A program made the position numbers and the translations under genes. From Tumebacillus permanentifrigoris (GTDB taxonomy: Bacteria > Bacillota > Bacilli > Tumebacillales > Tumebacillaceae), in the NCBI RefSeq assembly GCF_003148565.1, contig NZ_QGGL01000006.1:186001-250000 (forward strand): a stretch of 64,000 nt of DNA, in the 5' to 3' direction. The notes below the pieces were generated by a model, which did not search any database, was not told where the DNA came from, and was given only the letters and a program-made list of their open reading frames with translations. Shown here one piece after another: positions 25,377 to 33,638 of this stretch (position 1 is the stretch's first letter; the number at the start of each line of letters is the position of its first letter).

Positions 25377-26917
25377 TGTGGCATAAATTTGTGGAAACCG
25401 TGCTGCGGGATGACGAAGCCCGCTTCAATTTAGAAGTTCGCTGTGCCAACACAGATGATTTGACCGCTTGGTTGTACGCGACCGTCCAACTGATTTTTGG
25501 GCATGATGCGCTATTGGCCCAAGCGTGGGCGGAAAGTGGCGCTGGGAAAAAGGCTCTGGTAGAGCCTGTGCTCGAACAACTCAGCATGCTGCGCTGGCTG
25601 GAACCGGGTCGTTTTTTCGACCGCCGTGTTGCGATCCCGCTGCAAGAAGTGAATCTGGCGGTTTTTCACAGCGGATGGTACTACCTGATCCCTGTGAGCG
25701 CATCAACTACGCTACAGGAACTGGATGCATACGCCACCTCGATCCTTGCGGGGCCAACCGAGGCGGGGGGAGGAACGGTGGAGGCCGTTCTCGGTCAAAC
25801 ACCGCGTCGCTTGCAAAAAAGTCTCCGCGAGCAACTTCCTGCGCAGACGCTAGAGGGACTAAAAGCCCTCCGTTCCGCACCGATCCTCCTCAACTGGAGC
25901 CTACAGGCTTCCAAACAACGCCTGCGCGACATCCGCAACGGTCGCCGTGGCGGGAACGATCACCCGCTCGTGCTGTTCCGCACAGAATCGAGCATCGTGT
26001 TTGATATTTCCCATGTCATGTTCGATGGCGTGTGGGCGAAGCGAATTGTCGATGTGCTGACCGAGGTTGCCACGCAGGTGGAACGCACAGCCCCAGTCCC
26101 AGCAACGACTCCGCTCAAGTCCCTGCGCTTAGAGAGCGGTTCCAATTTCCCTGTGCCCACGCGTTCATCGGAAGTCACCGCCGAGGCGACGGGGATTCGC
26201 TTGCAGGCGATGCAGGAACTTCGCAAGCGACTGGCGGCGCAAGGTATAAAAGTGACGGTCAACGACTTCCTGATCTGGGCGCGATTCGTACACGCCCGCG
26301 AATACAAACCGAGCGCCCGCGCGTTGGCAGTGCTGGAACAAGCGGGTGAGAAGTGGGCGGCGCAGATCTGCAAGAGCTGGGAGCAGGAGCGACGCAAGCC
26401 GCCGTCCTTGATGATCCTCGTGGACGTGTTCAAAAGGGACCCGCGACTGCGGCTGTACCCGATGACGATCCAAAGTGACGGACGCGAGGAACTGGCCGCG
26501 CTCAGCGCGAGGTTGCAACAAAAAATCGCCTCCGCACGGAACGGCAAGAGTTTTGCAACCCATGCCGGACAATTGTTGGTCTGGACGCCGCCGTTTCTGC
26601 GTCCGCTCAGCGTGTGGGCCTCGGAGCAGTTGCGCCCGTTCCAGAGTCGTATCCAAGCGGACGAAGTATTCTCGAACCTTGGCTCGGTTGGCGAACACTC
26701 GTCGATCTCCCGCTTCACCAGCGCCCGAGGCCGCGTGCAGAGCCAAACCCGCGTCTGGGGCATGGTCACGACTCGCGAGGGCGTGCTCTACGTCACGCTC
26801 CGGGATTTCCAACCGCATGTGCAACACCTGTCGCCAAAACTTGCGCAGACTTTGACCCAAGATTATCTCGATGCGTATACCGCGACGGTGAATCGGTTGA
26901 TCGAGCGTTTTTCCTAA
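25367..26917 (+). CDS. Condensation/WS-DGAT-like acyltransferase
   Basis: A 516-residue protein, last gene of the operon, overlapping the previous one by 10 bases. The first ATG (25367) has GGAAGG 6 bases upstream and is chosen. The motif ISHVMFDGVW (His216) matches the HxxxDG catalytic motif of the CoA-dependent acyltransferase superfamily (NRPS condensation domains, PapA5, wax ester/DGAT enzymes). VTVNDFLIWARF and FSNLGSVGE match the two later conserved blocks of that fold. It likely transfers the finished chain from ACP or CoA to an alcohol or amine, acting as the release step; the acceptor is unknown. Family assignment rests on these short motifs. Confidence 0.72.
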   Translation: MFMMWHKFVETVLRDDEARFNLEVRCANTDDLTAWLYATVQLIFGHDALLAQAWAESGAGKKALVEPVLEQLSMLRWLEPGRFFDRRVAIPLQEVNLAVFHSGWYYLIPVSASTTLQELDAYATSILAGPTEAGGGTVEAVLGQTPRRLQKSLREQLPAQTLEGLKALRSAPILLNWSLQASKQRLRDIRNGRRGGNDHPLVLFRTESSIVFDISHVMFDGVWAKRIVDVLTEVATQVERTAPVPATTPLKSLRLESGSNFPVPTRSSEVTAEATGIRLQAMQELRKRLAAQGIKVTVNDFLIWARFVHAREYKPSARALAVLEQAGEKWAAQICKSWEQERRKPPSLMILVDVFKRDPRLRLYPMTIQSDGREELAALSARLQQKIASARNGKSFATHAGQLLVWTPPFLRPLSVWASEQLRPFQSRIQADEVFSNLGSVGEHSSISRFTSARGRVQSQTRVWGMVTTREGVLYVTLRDFQPHVQHLSPKLAQTLTQDYLDAYTATVNRLIERFS

Positions 26918-26943
26918 GACGAGGCTCAGGCCTCGTCTTTTTT
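26918..26943 (+). terminator. Terminator closing the polyketide operon
   Basis: A perfect hairpin GACGAGGC tcag GCCTCGTC followed by six T, directly after the acyltransferase stop. It marks the right boundary of the operon. Confidence 0.92.
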
Positions 26944-27030
26944 ACATTCCATACATTACAAGAAGGAATTGCCCCGCCGCTCCTTGAAGTCTACATAATA
27001 ACCAAACAGAGAAGGGGGACGAGCGTTCCC

Positions 27031-28020
27031 ATGAAGCTCTTGTTTTTAACCGATACGCACATCCGCGCCAGTTCTCCACAGAACCGCACGGATGATTTTG
27101 TTGCTACATTAAAAGCCAAATTTCGTGAAGTGAATGAGATTGCCAAGCGCGAAGGGGTTCAGGCGATCCTGCACGGTGGCGATCTTTTTGATATTCCGAG
27201 CCCTTCGCTTGCTGTCTGCGGCGATTTTGTACAGATCATGGGCGAGGCAGGCGTGCCGATCTACGGGATTGCCGGCAACCATGATGTGTTCGGTCATAAC
27301 CCGGACACCCTGCCGCGCACGATGCTCGGATTTCTCGACCGCATCGGTCTGTTCCGTTTGATCCATCCGGGCAAGCCGTTGTTTCTCGATCATGCGGGCA
27401 CCAAAGTCCAAGTGACCGGCCAGCATTACCACTACGATCTCGACCGCCGCGATCCGCGCCTCGATTATTGCGTGGACACGGTGGAGGCGGATTTTGGCAT
27501 TCATCTGGTACACGGGATGCTGATGGATCGCGCCTTCATGGACGGAGTGGCGCATACGCGGGTAGATCAGATCCTCGACACGGCCGCCGACCTGACGCTC
27601 TGCGGGCACAACCACCTCGGCTGGCCGGAAGTGAAGCATGACGGCAAGATCTTCTACAACCCAGGTGGCTTCGTCCGGCTCTCGAACCATCCCACCGATG
27701 CCAACCGTCGACCGCAAGTGCTGATCCTCGATTTCACCAGCGGCAAGTTGGAGATCAAAAAAATTCGGCTCAAGACGGCCCGCCCTGGTGACGAATGCCT
27801 CGACCGCAGTCAGACAGAGGAGGCGGCATTTGCCGCGCAGCGGCTTGCCGATTTTGTCCAAGGCATCAAGGCGGCTGGCGACTACAAAGTGATCGACATC
27901 GGCGCGATCATCGACGAGATCGCTGGACGTGAAGGGTTGCCGGGCGACGTGCGCGAGGAAGCGATGAACCGCATCGCCTCGGCACAGGAACGCCTGACGA
28001 TCGGGGAGAACAAGCGATGA
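27031..28020 (+). CDS. Mre11/SbcD-like metallophosphoesterase nuclease
   Basis: A 329-residue calcineurin-like phosphoesterase with all metal motifs: LTDTHI at the start, HGGDLFD, GNHD, a single His in LVHGMLMD, and CGHNHLG. It is shorter than typical SbcD. The frame is open upstream, but ATG 27031 follows a GAAGGGGGA SD and starts with the canonical first strand. The stop overlaps the start of the Rad50-like gene (ATGA). Together they should form a nuclease-ATPase complex for DNA ends, hairpins or recombination intermediates. Confidence 0.9.
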   Translation: MKLLFLTDTHIRASSPQNRTDDFVATLKAKFREVNEIAKREGVQAILHGGDLFDIPSPSLAVCGDFVQIMGEAGVPIYGIAGNHDVFGHNPDTLPRTMLGFLDRIGLFRLIHPGKPLFLDHAGTKVQVTGQHYHYDLDRRDPRLDYCVDTVEADFGIHLVHGMLMDRAFMDGVAHTRVDQILDTAADLTLCGHNHLGWPEVKHDGKIFYNPGGFVRLSNHPTDANRRPQVLILDFTSGKLEIKKIRLKTARPGDECLDRSQTEEAAFAAQRLADFVQGIKAAGDYKVIDIGAIIDEIAGREGLPGDVREEAMNRIASAQERLTIGENKR

Positions 28021-29621
28021 GCCAGAAAACGATACGAACTCTGCGCATAGAAAATTTCCAATCGCATGAATTGACGGAGATGGCATTTGACGATGGGTTG
28101 AACGTGATCGTCGGCGCCTCCGACCACGGCAAGTCGGCGGTGATCCGTGCGCTGCGCTGGTTGCTGTTCAACGAACCGCGCGGTTCCGACTTCATCCGGG
28201 TCGGTGCTTCGCAATGCCGCGTCTCCATCGAATTGGTCGACGGCTCTCGCGTCACGCGGGAACGCACACCGTCGAAAAACCGCTACATCGTCGTCGATGC
28301 CAGCGGCGAGGAACAAATCTATGAAGGCTTCGGCAATTCCGTGCCCAAGGAAGTCAGCGACATCACGGGTGTCGCCAAGATCATGCTCGATGAGGACACA
28401 GAGACGGTTCTGCATCTGGGGACCCAGTTGGAGCCGCCTTTTCTGCTCTCCGAAACGGGGTCGATCAAGGCCAAGGCGATCGGTCGACTGAACGGTGTCC
28501 ACATCATCGACGCCGCCTCTCGCGATACCAGCCGCGACTTGACGCGTTTGAATTCGGAGGAGAAGCAATACCGTGAGCAATTGGCCGAAGTCGAGCAGGA
28601 ACTGCTACAGTTCTCCGACCTCGCCTATATGGAGAACATCCTGATCATGCTCGAGGAGCGTCAAGCCCGCCTGAAGCAATTGGGCGCGCGTCTGGAAAAT
28701 TTGCGCCGTCTGCGCGAACAGCACACGCGGATCAGAGGCGAACTGTCCTCGACGGTACACGTATTGGAGCAAACGCAACACATCGAACGCGCTGCCTTGC
28801 GTCTCGAACAGGCAGGGGCGGTGCAGAGCAAGGCCTTGCGCCTGAACCAGACCCGCAACAAGTGGACACAGGTGCGCCAAGCGCTCACCGAGACCGACCA
28901 CATCCTGCGCGTGACGGAACAGTTGCCACAAGCGCATGTTCAAGTCGAACGGCAGGAGCAACGCTTGGCGGCGTATCGTCGCTTGAGCAAGCTCGCCGCC
29001 GACCGGGAGAGCACCGCGATGCAAAAAAGTCGCGTCGATGCGGTCCTCGACCGCACGGCGCAACTCGTGGAGGCCGAGCAGCGAGTCGGGCGGATTGAGC
29101 AGTCGGGACAGCGTCTGACCCGTTTGCGCGACATGTCCCGCAAACACGGTGAGACGGGGCAGGTGCTCAGCAAGATCGACATCGTGCTCCGACGAACGGC
29201 ACAGGTAGCAGATGCCGAGGTGCGGGTGGAACGACTCGCTGCGACGCGGACGAAGTCGCTTTTGCTACATGAATTGCTCGGGAAAAAGCGCGAGATCGAC
29301 AGGCAGATGCACGCGCTGACCCACATCCTCGAACGGTTGCAAAAAACGCAACACGTCGAATTCAAAGTCGAGGAACTGGCGATGCTCAGCGATCGGCAAA
29401 AACGCCTGCACGAGTGGCAGGCGCAGATCGTGGATGTCATCGACCGCTTGCACAAAGCGGACGCCTACCTTGCCAATAACGAGCACGAATTGCGCGACAT
29501 GATCGAACAATACACGGCGGCGCTGAAGGAATCGGGTTCATGCCCGGTCTGCTTCACCCCGATTGATGAGCATACCACCGAGCGACTGGTGGAGGAATTT
29601 AGAGGAGGGGTATCCGAATGA
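28017..29621 (+). CDS. Rad50/SbcC-like ATPase, N-terminal half ending at the zinc hook
   Basis: 534 residues. The N-terminal ATPase lobe starts TLRIENFQSHELTEM and has Walker A GASDHGKSAVIRAL (Lys39). A coiled coil of about 330 residues follows, and the protein ends just after a CPVC motif (Cys509 and Cys512) in GSCPVCFTPI, the zinc hook. No Walker B is present. The missing C-terminal half is encoded two genes downstream. Overlaps by 4 bases with both neighbours point to one translationally coupled operon. The split is intact and looks functional, not a frameshift. Confidence 0.87.
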   Translation: MSQKTIRTLRIENFQSHELTEMAFDDGLNVIVGASDHGKSAVIRALRWLLFNEPRGSDFIRVGASQCRVSIELVDGSRVTRERTPSKNRYIVVDASGEEQIYEGFGNSVPKEVSDITGVAKIMLDEDTETVLHLGTQLEPPFLLSETGSIKAKAIGRLNGVHIIDAASRDTSRDLTRLNSEEKQYREQLAEVEQELLQFSDLAYMENILIMLEERQARLKQLGARLENLRRLREQHTRIRGELSSTVHVLEQTQHIERAALRLEQAGAVQSKALRLNQTRNKWTQVRQALTETDHILRVTEQLPQAHVQVERQEQRLAAYRRLSKLAADRESTAMQKSRVDAVLDRTAQLVEAEQRVGRIEQSGQRLTRLRDMSRKHGETGQVLSKIDIVLRRTAQVADAEVRVERLAATRTKSLLLHELLGKKREIDRQMHALTHILERLQKTQHVEFKVEELAMLSDRQKRLHEWQAQIVDVIDRLHKADAYLANNEHELRDMIEQYTAALKESGSCPVCFTPIDEHTTERLVEEFRGGVSE

Positions 29622-29869
29622 GCACGATGATGGAGAACAAACTCGCGACGTTGAAGGACGGTCTCGCCAAGGCGAAGGACATGCGCTACAAGGCAGAACT
29701 GCGCAAGGATGCATTGATGAAGCAACAGGAGGAAATTCTCGAACAGATCCGCGCCGAGGGTGTCGACCCGGACGCGCTGGAGCTGGAAATTGAGAAGCTG
29801 GAAATTGAGATCGGCCAACTTGCAGAGGAAGTCGAAGGGATGATCCCGTGGGATCTGATCAAGGGATGA
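29618..29869 (+). CDS. Small coiled-coil protein between the Rad50 halves
   Basis: 83 residues, almost entirely helical and charged (heptad-like KQQEEILEQIRAEG; then LELEIEKLEIEIGQLAEEVE). It starts at ATG 29618, overlapping the previous stop by 4 bases, with a strong SD (GAGGAGGGG). It may represent part of the returning coiled coil of Rad50 as a separate subunit. This is inferred from position and composition; no family is recognised. Confidence 0.75.
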   Translation: MSTMMENKLATLKDGLAKAKDMRYKAELRKDALMKQQEEILEQIRAEGVDPDALELEIEKLEIEIGQLAEEVEGMIPWDLIKG

Positions 29870-30585
29870 GTGAGCACAAGTCGAATGGGGCTGCTGGTGC
29901 ACAGGATCGTCCCGCTTGGCCTGATCTTGCCAACCTCGACATGGCCTTGACCGAATTGCGGGCCCGCTACAACCGCCGGCTCGGGGAACAGGATGCGGTG
30001 CTGCGCAAGCAAGCGCAGATCCTCGACCGTCTGGAATCGAAGCGCGGAGAGATCGACAAGCTCCAGCAGGTGAAAATTCTCCTGCAGGAATCCTCGGCGT
30101 TTGCCCGTGAACAGGCGCGTCGTCAGATCGAGACGATGGTCACCAATGCGTTGCAGTTTATTTTCGGCAATGACGACATGGAGTTTCGCGTGCAGATCGA
30201 GGAAGTGCGCGGGAGAGCCGAGGGCGAGTTCCTGGTGGTCTCGACCTATGGCGGTGAGATTCCCGTGCAGACACGTCCACAGGACGCCCGGGGGGGTGGT
30301 GTGGTCGATGTGATCTCGCTGGCGTTGCGTGCGGCGCTGTTGCAAGCGAACCGACCGGCGCTGGATGGCCCGATGATCCTCGACGAGCCGGGCAAGCATG
30401 TCTCCGAGGAGTACAGCCGCCCCGTGGCCGAGTTTCTCAAGCAGCTCTCCACGGCATTTGGACGCCAGATCATCATGGTTACGCACAACCAACATCTGGC
30501 GAATACGGGAGATACTAGTTACATCGTGGAGATGCGTTCTGGGAAAAGCTATGTACGAGTCTTTCAAGGAGTGGAGCAGGCCTAG
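29866..30585 (+). CDS. Rad50/SbcC-like ATPase, C-terminal half (signature and Walker B)
   Basis: 239 residues from ATG 29866, which overlaps the previous stop (ATGA); a GTG at 29848 is an alternative. A short coiled coil leads into the C-terminal ABC lobe: an ABC-signature region PQDARGGGVVDVISLALRAA, Walker B GPMILDEPGKH and the H-loop IIMVTHNQH. This is exactly what the 28017 gene lacks, so the two would assemble into a full head in trans. Confidence 0.85.
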   Translation: MSEHKSNGAAGAQDRPAWPDLANLDMALTELRARYNRRLGEQDAVLRKQAQILDRLESKRGEIDKLQQVKILLQESSAFAREQARRQIETMVTNALQFIFGNDDMEFRVQIEEVRGRAEGEFLVVSTYGGEIPVQTRPQDARGGGVVDVISLALRAALLQANRPALDGPMILDEPGKHVSEEYSRPVAEFLKQLSTAFGRQIIMVTHNQHLANTGDTSYIVEMRSGKSYVRVFQGVEQA

Positions 30586-30615
30586 AGCTGAACCCTCCCG
30601 AAAGGAGTGGACGCA

Positions 30616-31014
30616 ATGGATACGATGGGACGTCATGTCGTGGCAGAGCTGTGGGAATGTGATCCCAAACTGCTCAACGACATCGAACAAGTGGAAAAGA
30701 TCATGGTCAACGCTGCGATCGAATCCGGCGCAGAAGTGCGCGAAGTCGTGTTTCACAAATTCACGCCGCTCGGAGTCAGTGGTGTCGTGGTCATCTCGGA
30801 GTCACACCTGACGATTCACAGTTTCCCAGAGCACGGCTATGCCAGCATCGATGTGTACACGTGTGGGGATCGGATCGACCCGAAGGTCGCCGCTGATTAC
30901 ATCGCCCGTGGCCTGCGTGCCAACAAGCAGGAGACGGTGCAATTCGCAAGGGGTTTAGGCAAACTACGCGTGGAAGAACAGACGGTAGAAGCCCCGACTG
31001 GCGGCACGCGGTAG
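30616..31014 (+). CDS. speD: S-adenosylmethionine decarboxylase proenzyme
   Basis: A 132-residue class 1B AdoMet decarboxylase, making decarboxylated SAM for spermidine synthesis. The self-cleavage site is in [19 protein letters not shown], with pyruvoyl formation at the Ser of ES. The catalytic Cys lies in DVYTCG. ATG 30616 is preferred over GTG 30607, which overlaps the SD AAAGGAG (30601-30607). A terminator follows. Confidence 0.95.
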   Translation: MDTMGRHVVAELWECDPKLLNDIEQVEKIMVNAAIESGAEVREVVFHKFTPLGVSGVVVISESHLTIHSFPEHGYASIDVYTCGDRIDPKVAADYIARGLRANKQETVQFARGLGKLRVEEQTVEAPTGGTR

Positions 31015-31020
31015 GACAGG

Positions 31021-31055
31021 AGAAACTCTCGCAGGAGAGTTTCTCTTTTTTTTAC
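31021..31055 (+). terminator. Rho-independent terminator
   Basis: The hairpin AGAAACTCTC gcag GAGAGTTTCT is followed by a T run after speD. Confidence 0.92.
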
Positions 31056-31067
31056 GAAAAGAGGGTA

Positions 31068-31096
31068 TTGCCATTCTGTTGCGATCATGTTAAGAT
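31068..31096 (+). promoter_or_regulatory. SigA-type promoter of the first tRNA block
   Basis: TTGCCA, then 17 bases, then TAAGAT, about 45 bases upstream of the first tRNA. Spacing is ideal. Confidence 0.75.
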
Positions 31097-31142
31097 AACT
31101 TCTGTCGCCAACAACGACAAGTTTTCACTCGCTTCACACTGT

Positions 31143-31217
31143 GGGGAATTAGCTCAGTGGTAGAGCACTGCGCTGGCAGCGCAGGGGTCAGGGGTTCAAG
31201 TCCCCTATTCTCCACCA
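31143..31217 (+). tRNA. tRNA-Ala(GGC)
   Basis: Acceptor GGGGAAT/ATTCTCC, anticodon loop CTGGCAG, encoded CCA. First gene of a six-tRNA block. Confidence 0.95.
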
Positions 31218-31282
31218 ATTTCTTTCTTGACTTCAGGGTACTGATTGTGGTACATTATCTGAGTCGCTTGCATAACTTATAC

Positions 31283-31359
31283 GGAGCTGTGGTGTAGTGG
31301 CCTAACATGTCCGCCTGTCACGCGGAAGACCGCGGGTTCGAATCCCGTCAGCTCCGCCA
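31283..31359 (+). tRNA. tRNA-Asp(GTC)
   Basis: Acceptor GGAGCTG/CAGCTCC, anticodon loop CTGTCAC, encoded CCA. An identical gene lies at 35677. Confidence 0.95.
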
Positions 31360-31378
31360 CTATTTTTAAATTCAATAT

Positions 31379-31454
31379 GGCTCGGTAGCTCAGTTGGTAG
31401 AGCAGTAGACTGAAAATCTACGTGTCGGCGGTTCGATTCCGTCCCGAGCCACCA
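31379..31454 (+). tRNA. tRNA-Phe(GAA)
   Basis: Acceptor GGCTCGG pairing with CCGAGCC, anticodon loop CTGAAAA, CCA encoded. Confidence 0.95.
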
Positions 31455-31473
31455 TCTTTACAAAAACTTATAC

Positions 31474-31548
31474 GCGGAAGTGGCTCAGGGGTAGAGCATC
31501 GCCTTGCCAAGGCGAGGGTCGTGGGTTCGAATCCCATCTTCCGCTCCA
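31474..31548 (+). tRNA. tRNA-Gly(GCC)
   Basis: Acceptor GCGGAAG/CTTCCGC, anticodon loop TTGCCAA, CCA encoded. Confidence 0.95.
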
Positions 31549-31554
31549 TATTTT

Positions 31555-31628
<74 letters not shown>

Positions 31629-31637
31629 ATTTCATAC

Positions 31638-31713
31638 GCGGTCATAGCTCAGTTGGTAGAGCACCACCTTGACATGGTGGGGGTCACAGGTTCGAGTCCT
31701 GTTGATCGCACCA
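31638..31713 (+). tRNA. tRNA-Val(GAC), copy 1
   Basis: Acceptor GCGGTCA/TGATCGC, anticodon loop TTGACAT, CCA encoded. Last of the first block; the same tRNA recurs at 33442, 33540, 33639 and 35760, and in altered form at 44838. Confidence 0.95.
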
Positions 31714-31717
31714 CATC

Positions 31718-31756
31718 AAACACCCTTCGGTAACATTGCCGAAGGGTGTTTTTTTT
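31718..31756 (+). terminator. Terminator of the first tRNA block
   Basis: The hairpin AACACCCTTCGG ... CCGAAGGGTGTT is followed by eight T. Confidence 0.92.
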
Positions 31757-31830
31757 CATTCTATTCTTCCTGCAAAGTAGACCTGTTGGAACTCCTCCAA
31801 ACAGGTCTTTTGTATTATTTTCCATAGATA

Positions 31831-32874
31831 ATATCGAAATGGCTCCAACCCGCCGCAGCTCTGTTGCTCGCATCGACCTTGACGTTGCCGACTGCAGCCT
31901 ACGCAGCGGACAACCCTGTGCAAGAAGCAAGCGGCCACATCAACCAGGTTCAAGGCGCGGGCGTGACGCTCAAAGCGGGCAAATCGGCGGATGCAAAAGA
32001 CTTGCAGGCTGTCGACTTGTCGCACTTCAAAACCAAACTTGCCAAAGACAAAGCGAAAACGCCTTCCACGGCCTCCCAAGGCATCACGGCTGCTGATTAC
32101 GGCAACCATACCCCGAACAGCGCGATCTACATCGACCTCAACACCCTCTACCAGAACACCATGTCTGCGCAAGGGCAGTACGTCTACGCCCCGGATGCCA
32201 GCAAGCTGACCGCTCTGCTCCCTGCGATGCAAACTGCGAACGTCAACTACGACCTGCACCTGTTCCACATGAACGACACAACGGGCGCACTGGAGAATGA
32301 ACAAGTCTCCGCATTTGGCGCAGGATCGGACGACCAAGTCGGCTTGGTTGCACAACCGGGGTACTACTTCCTCTGCGTCAACTCCGTACAAGGTTTCGAC
32401 GCGACCAACCCGTACCTGTTTGAAGTGGCGAACTCCTAGTCCGCCAACTACCACCTGCAAGTCAGCCGTCAAGCGACCTCGATCGCCGTGACCACGGTTA
32501 CTTCTGATCCTAGCTACATCGGGTACATCAACTACGGCTGGGGCTACAAGTGGCGGATTATAGGCTGGATCACCGTCTCCGGCACCTTGAAGGACCAAGA
32601 CGGCCAACCGATTGCCAACGCACCGGTAACCCTGCTGCTCAATGAGCGCTTGGGTAAACAGTCGGTGAGCGGCACGACGACGGCGAGCGGAACCTACTCG
32701 CTGAACATCCCGAGCTTGAACCCGGGTGCTGGGGACTACTCCTACTATGCCTCTGCCAGCACACACTATTTCGATGTGATCGGCATGGGCGTTGCGTCCA
32801 GCCTCTCGAACTCCAGCGAAACGTATGTTGACACGTTGTATCACTTCGCGTACTCGATCTACCATCCGTTTTAA
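31831..32874 (+). pseudogene. Decayed gene for a secreted protein
   Basis: The reading frame runs from about 31831 to TAA 32874 but has no usable start: reading ATA TCG AAA TGG CTC, the signal-peptide-like stretch LLLASTLTLPTAAYAAD is intact without a Met or SD before it. An in-frame TAG at 32437-32439 splits the frame, while coding continues on both sides in the same phase. The C-terminal part (VSGTLKDQDGQPIANAPVTL) resembles carboxypeptidase-regulatory-like or CNA-B-type repeats. Lost start plus internal stop suggest a pseudogene of about 345 codons. A TTG at 31864 could start a 191-residue product, but with only half a signal peptide and no SD. Confidence 0.7.
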
Positions 32875-32881
32875 GGTAGCC

Positions 32882-32922
32882 AAAAAGCCAGCATTCAAGA
32901 ACTTGAATGCTGGCTTTTTTTC
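32882..32922 (+). terminator. Rho-independent terminator
   Basis: A long perfect stem AAGCCAGCATTCAAG/CTTGAATGCTGGCTT followed by a T run. Confidence 0.92.
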
Positions 32923-32998
32923 GTAACCCCTCGCTCCAAAAGACAAAAAAATCCACCTATGTTATACTGATTCTTATTTCACAAAGGAGAAGTACAAC

Positions 32999-33295
32999 AT
33001 GAATCCCGTTGCTTCCGGTCTCATTGCCGGTCTTGTTTTTGGCATCATCTCCGTCCTCGTCATGATCCCGTTGCAGTTCTCAGACAAGCGTGCCGCCATG
33101 ATCGGATCGTTCATCAACCGCTTTGCGATCGGGTTGGTCATCGCCACGATCGAGCTCGGCCTGCCCGGTTGGGGCAAGGGCATCCTCGTCGGATTGTTGC
33201 TTTCGCTGCCAGATGCGATCATCACCAAGTCGTGGGCTCCGATCATCGGCATGGGGGCGATCGGCGGGCTGGTGATCGGGTTACTTGTTGGGTAG
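32999..33295 (+). CDS. Small hydrophobic membrane protein
   Basis: 98 residues with about three membrane segments rich in Gly/Ile/Leu (SGLIAGLVFGIISVLVMIPL; then FAIGLVIATIELGL; then IGMGAIGGLVIGLLVG). The SD AAAGGAG lies 8 bases before ATG 32999. A TATACT box at 32963-32968 suggests its own promoter. The family is not recognised. Confidence 0.8.
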   Translation: MNPVASGLIAGLVFGIISVLVMIPLQFSDKRAAMIGSFINRFAIGLVIATIELGLPGWGKGILVGLLLSLPDAIITKSWAPIIGMGAIGGLVIGLLVG

Positions 33296-33304
33296 AAAAA
33301 AGCA

Positions 33305-33372
33305 GTGCGGACAAGCATGAGCGGGGAAATTTCAGATAAGAATCGAATTTGTCCCGTTTTGCTTGTCCGTAC
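33305..33372. repeat. Long imperfect inverted repeat
   Basis: The outer arms GTGCGGACAAGCA (33305-33317) and TGCTTGTCCGTAC (33360-33372) pair with one mismatch. The inner arms around GCGGGG...AATT and AATTTGTCCCG continue the pairing imperfectly. It lies between the small membrane protein and the tRNA-Val triplet. It may act as a terminator-like hairpin, although there is no T run. Confidence 0.6.
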
Positions 33373-33375
33373 CTC

Positions 33376-33404
33376 TTGAGATTTCCCGTCGAATCCTGTA
33401 TATT
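33376..33404 (+). promoter_or_regulatory. Promoter of the tRNA-Val triplet
   Basis: TTGAGA, 17 bases, TATATT, about 38 bases before the first tRNA-Val of the triplet. Confidence 0.7.
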
Positions 33405-33441
33405 TGTCTCTGTCACCACGACACTTCCTACTACAATACAC

Positions 33442-33517
33442 GCGGTCATAGCTCAGTTGGTAGAGCACCACCTTGACATGGTGGGGGTCACAGGTTCGAG
33501 TCCTGTTGATCGCACCA
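33442..33517 (+). tRNA. tRNA-Val(GAC), copy 2
   Basis: Identical over its length to the copy at 31638. First unit of a tandem triplet with 98-99 base period. Confidence 0.95.
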
Positions 33518-33539
33518 CTTCACTTGCACAATCTCATAT

Positions 33540-33615
33540 GCGGTCATAGCTCAGTTGGTAGAGCACCACCTTGACATGGTGGGGGTCACAGGTTCGAGTC
33601 CTGTTGATCGCACCA
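33540..33615 (+). tRNA. tRNA-Val(GAC), copy 3
   Basis: Second unit of the triplet. The spacers before copies 3 and 4 are near-identical (CTTCACTTGCACAATCTCAT and CTTCACATGCACAATCCCAT), showing tandem duplication. Confidence 0.95.
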
Positions 33616-33638
33616 TCTTCACATGCACAATCCCATAT

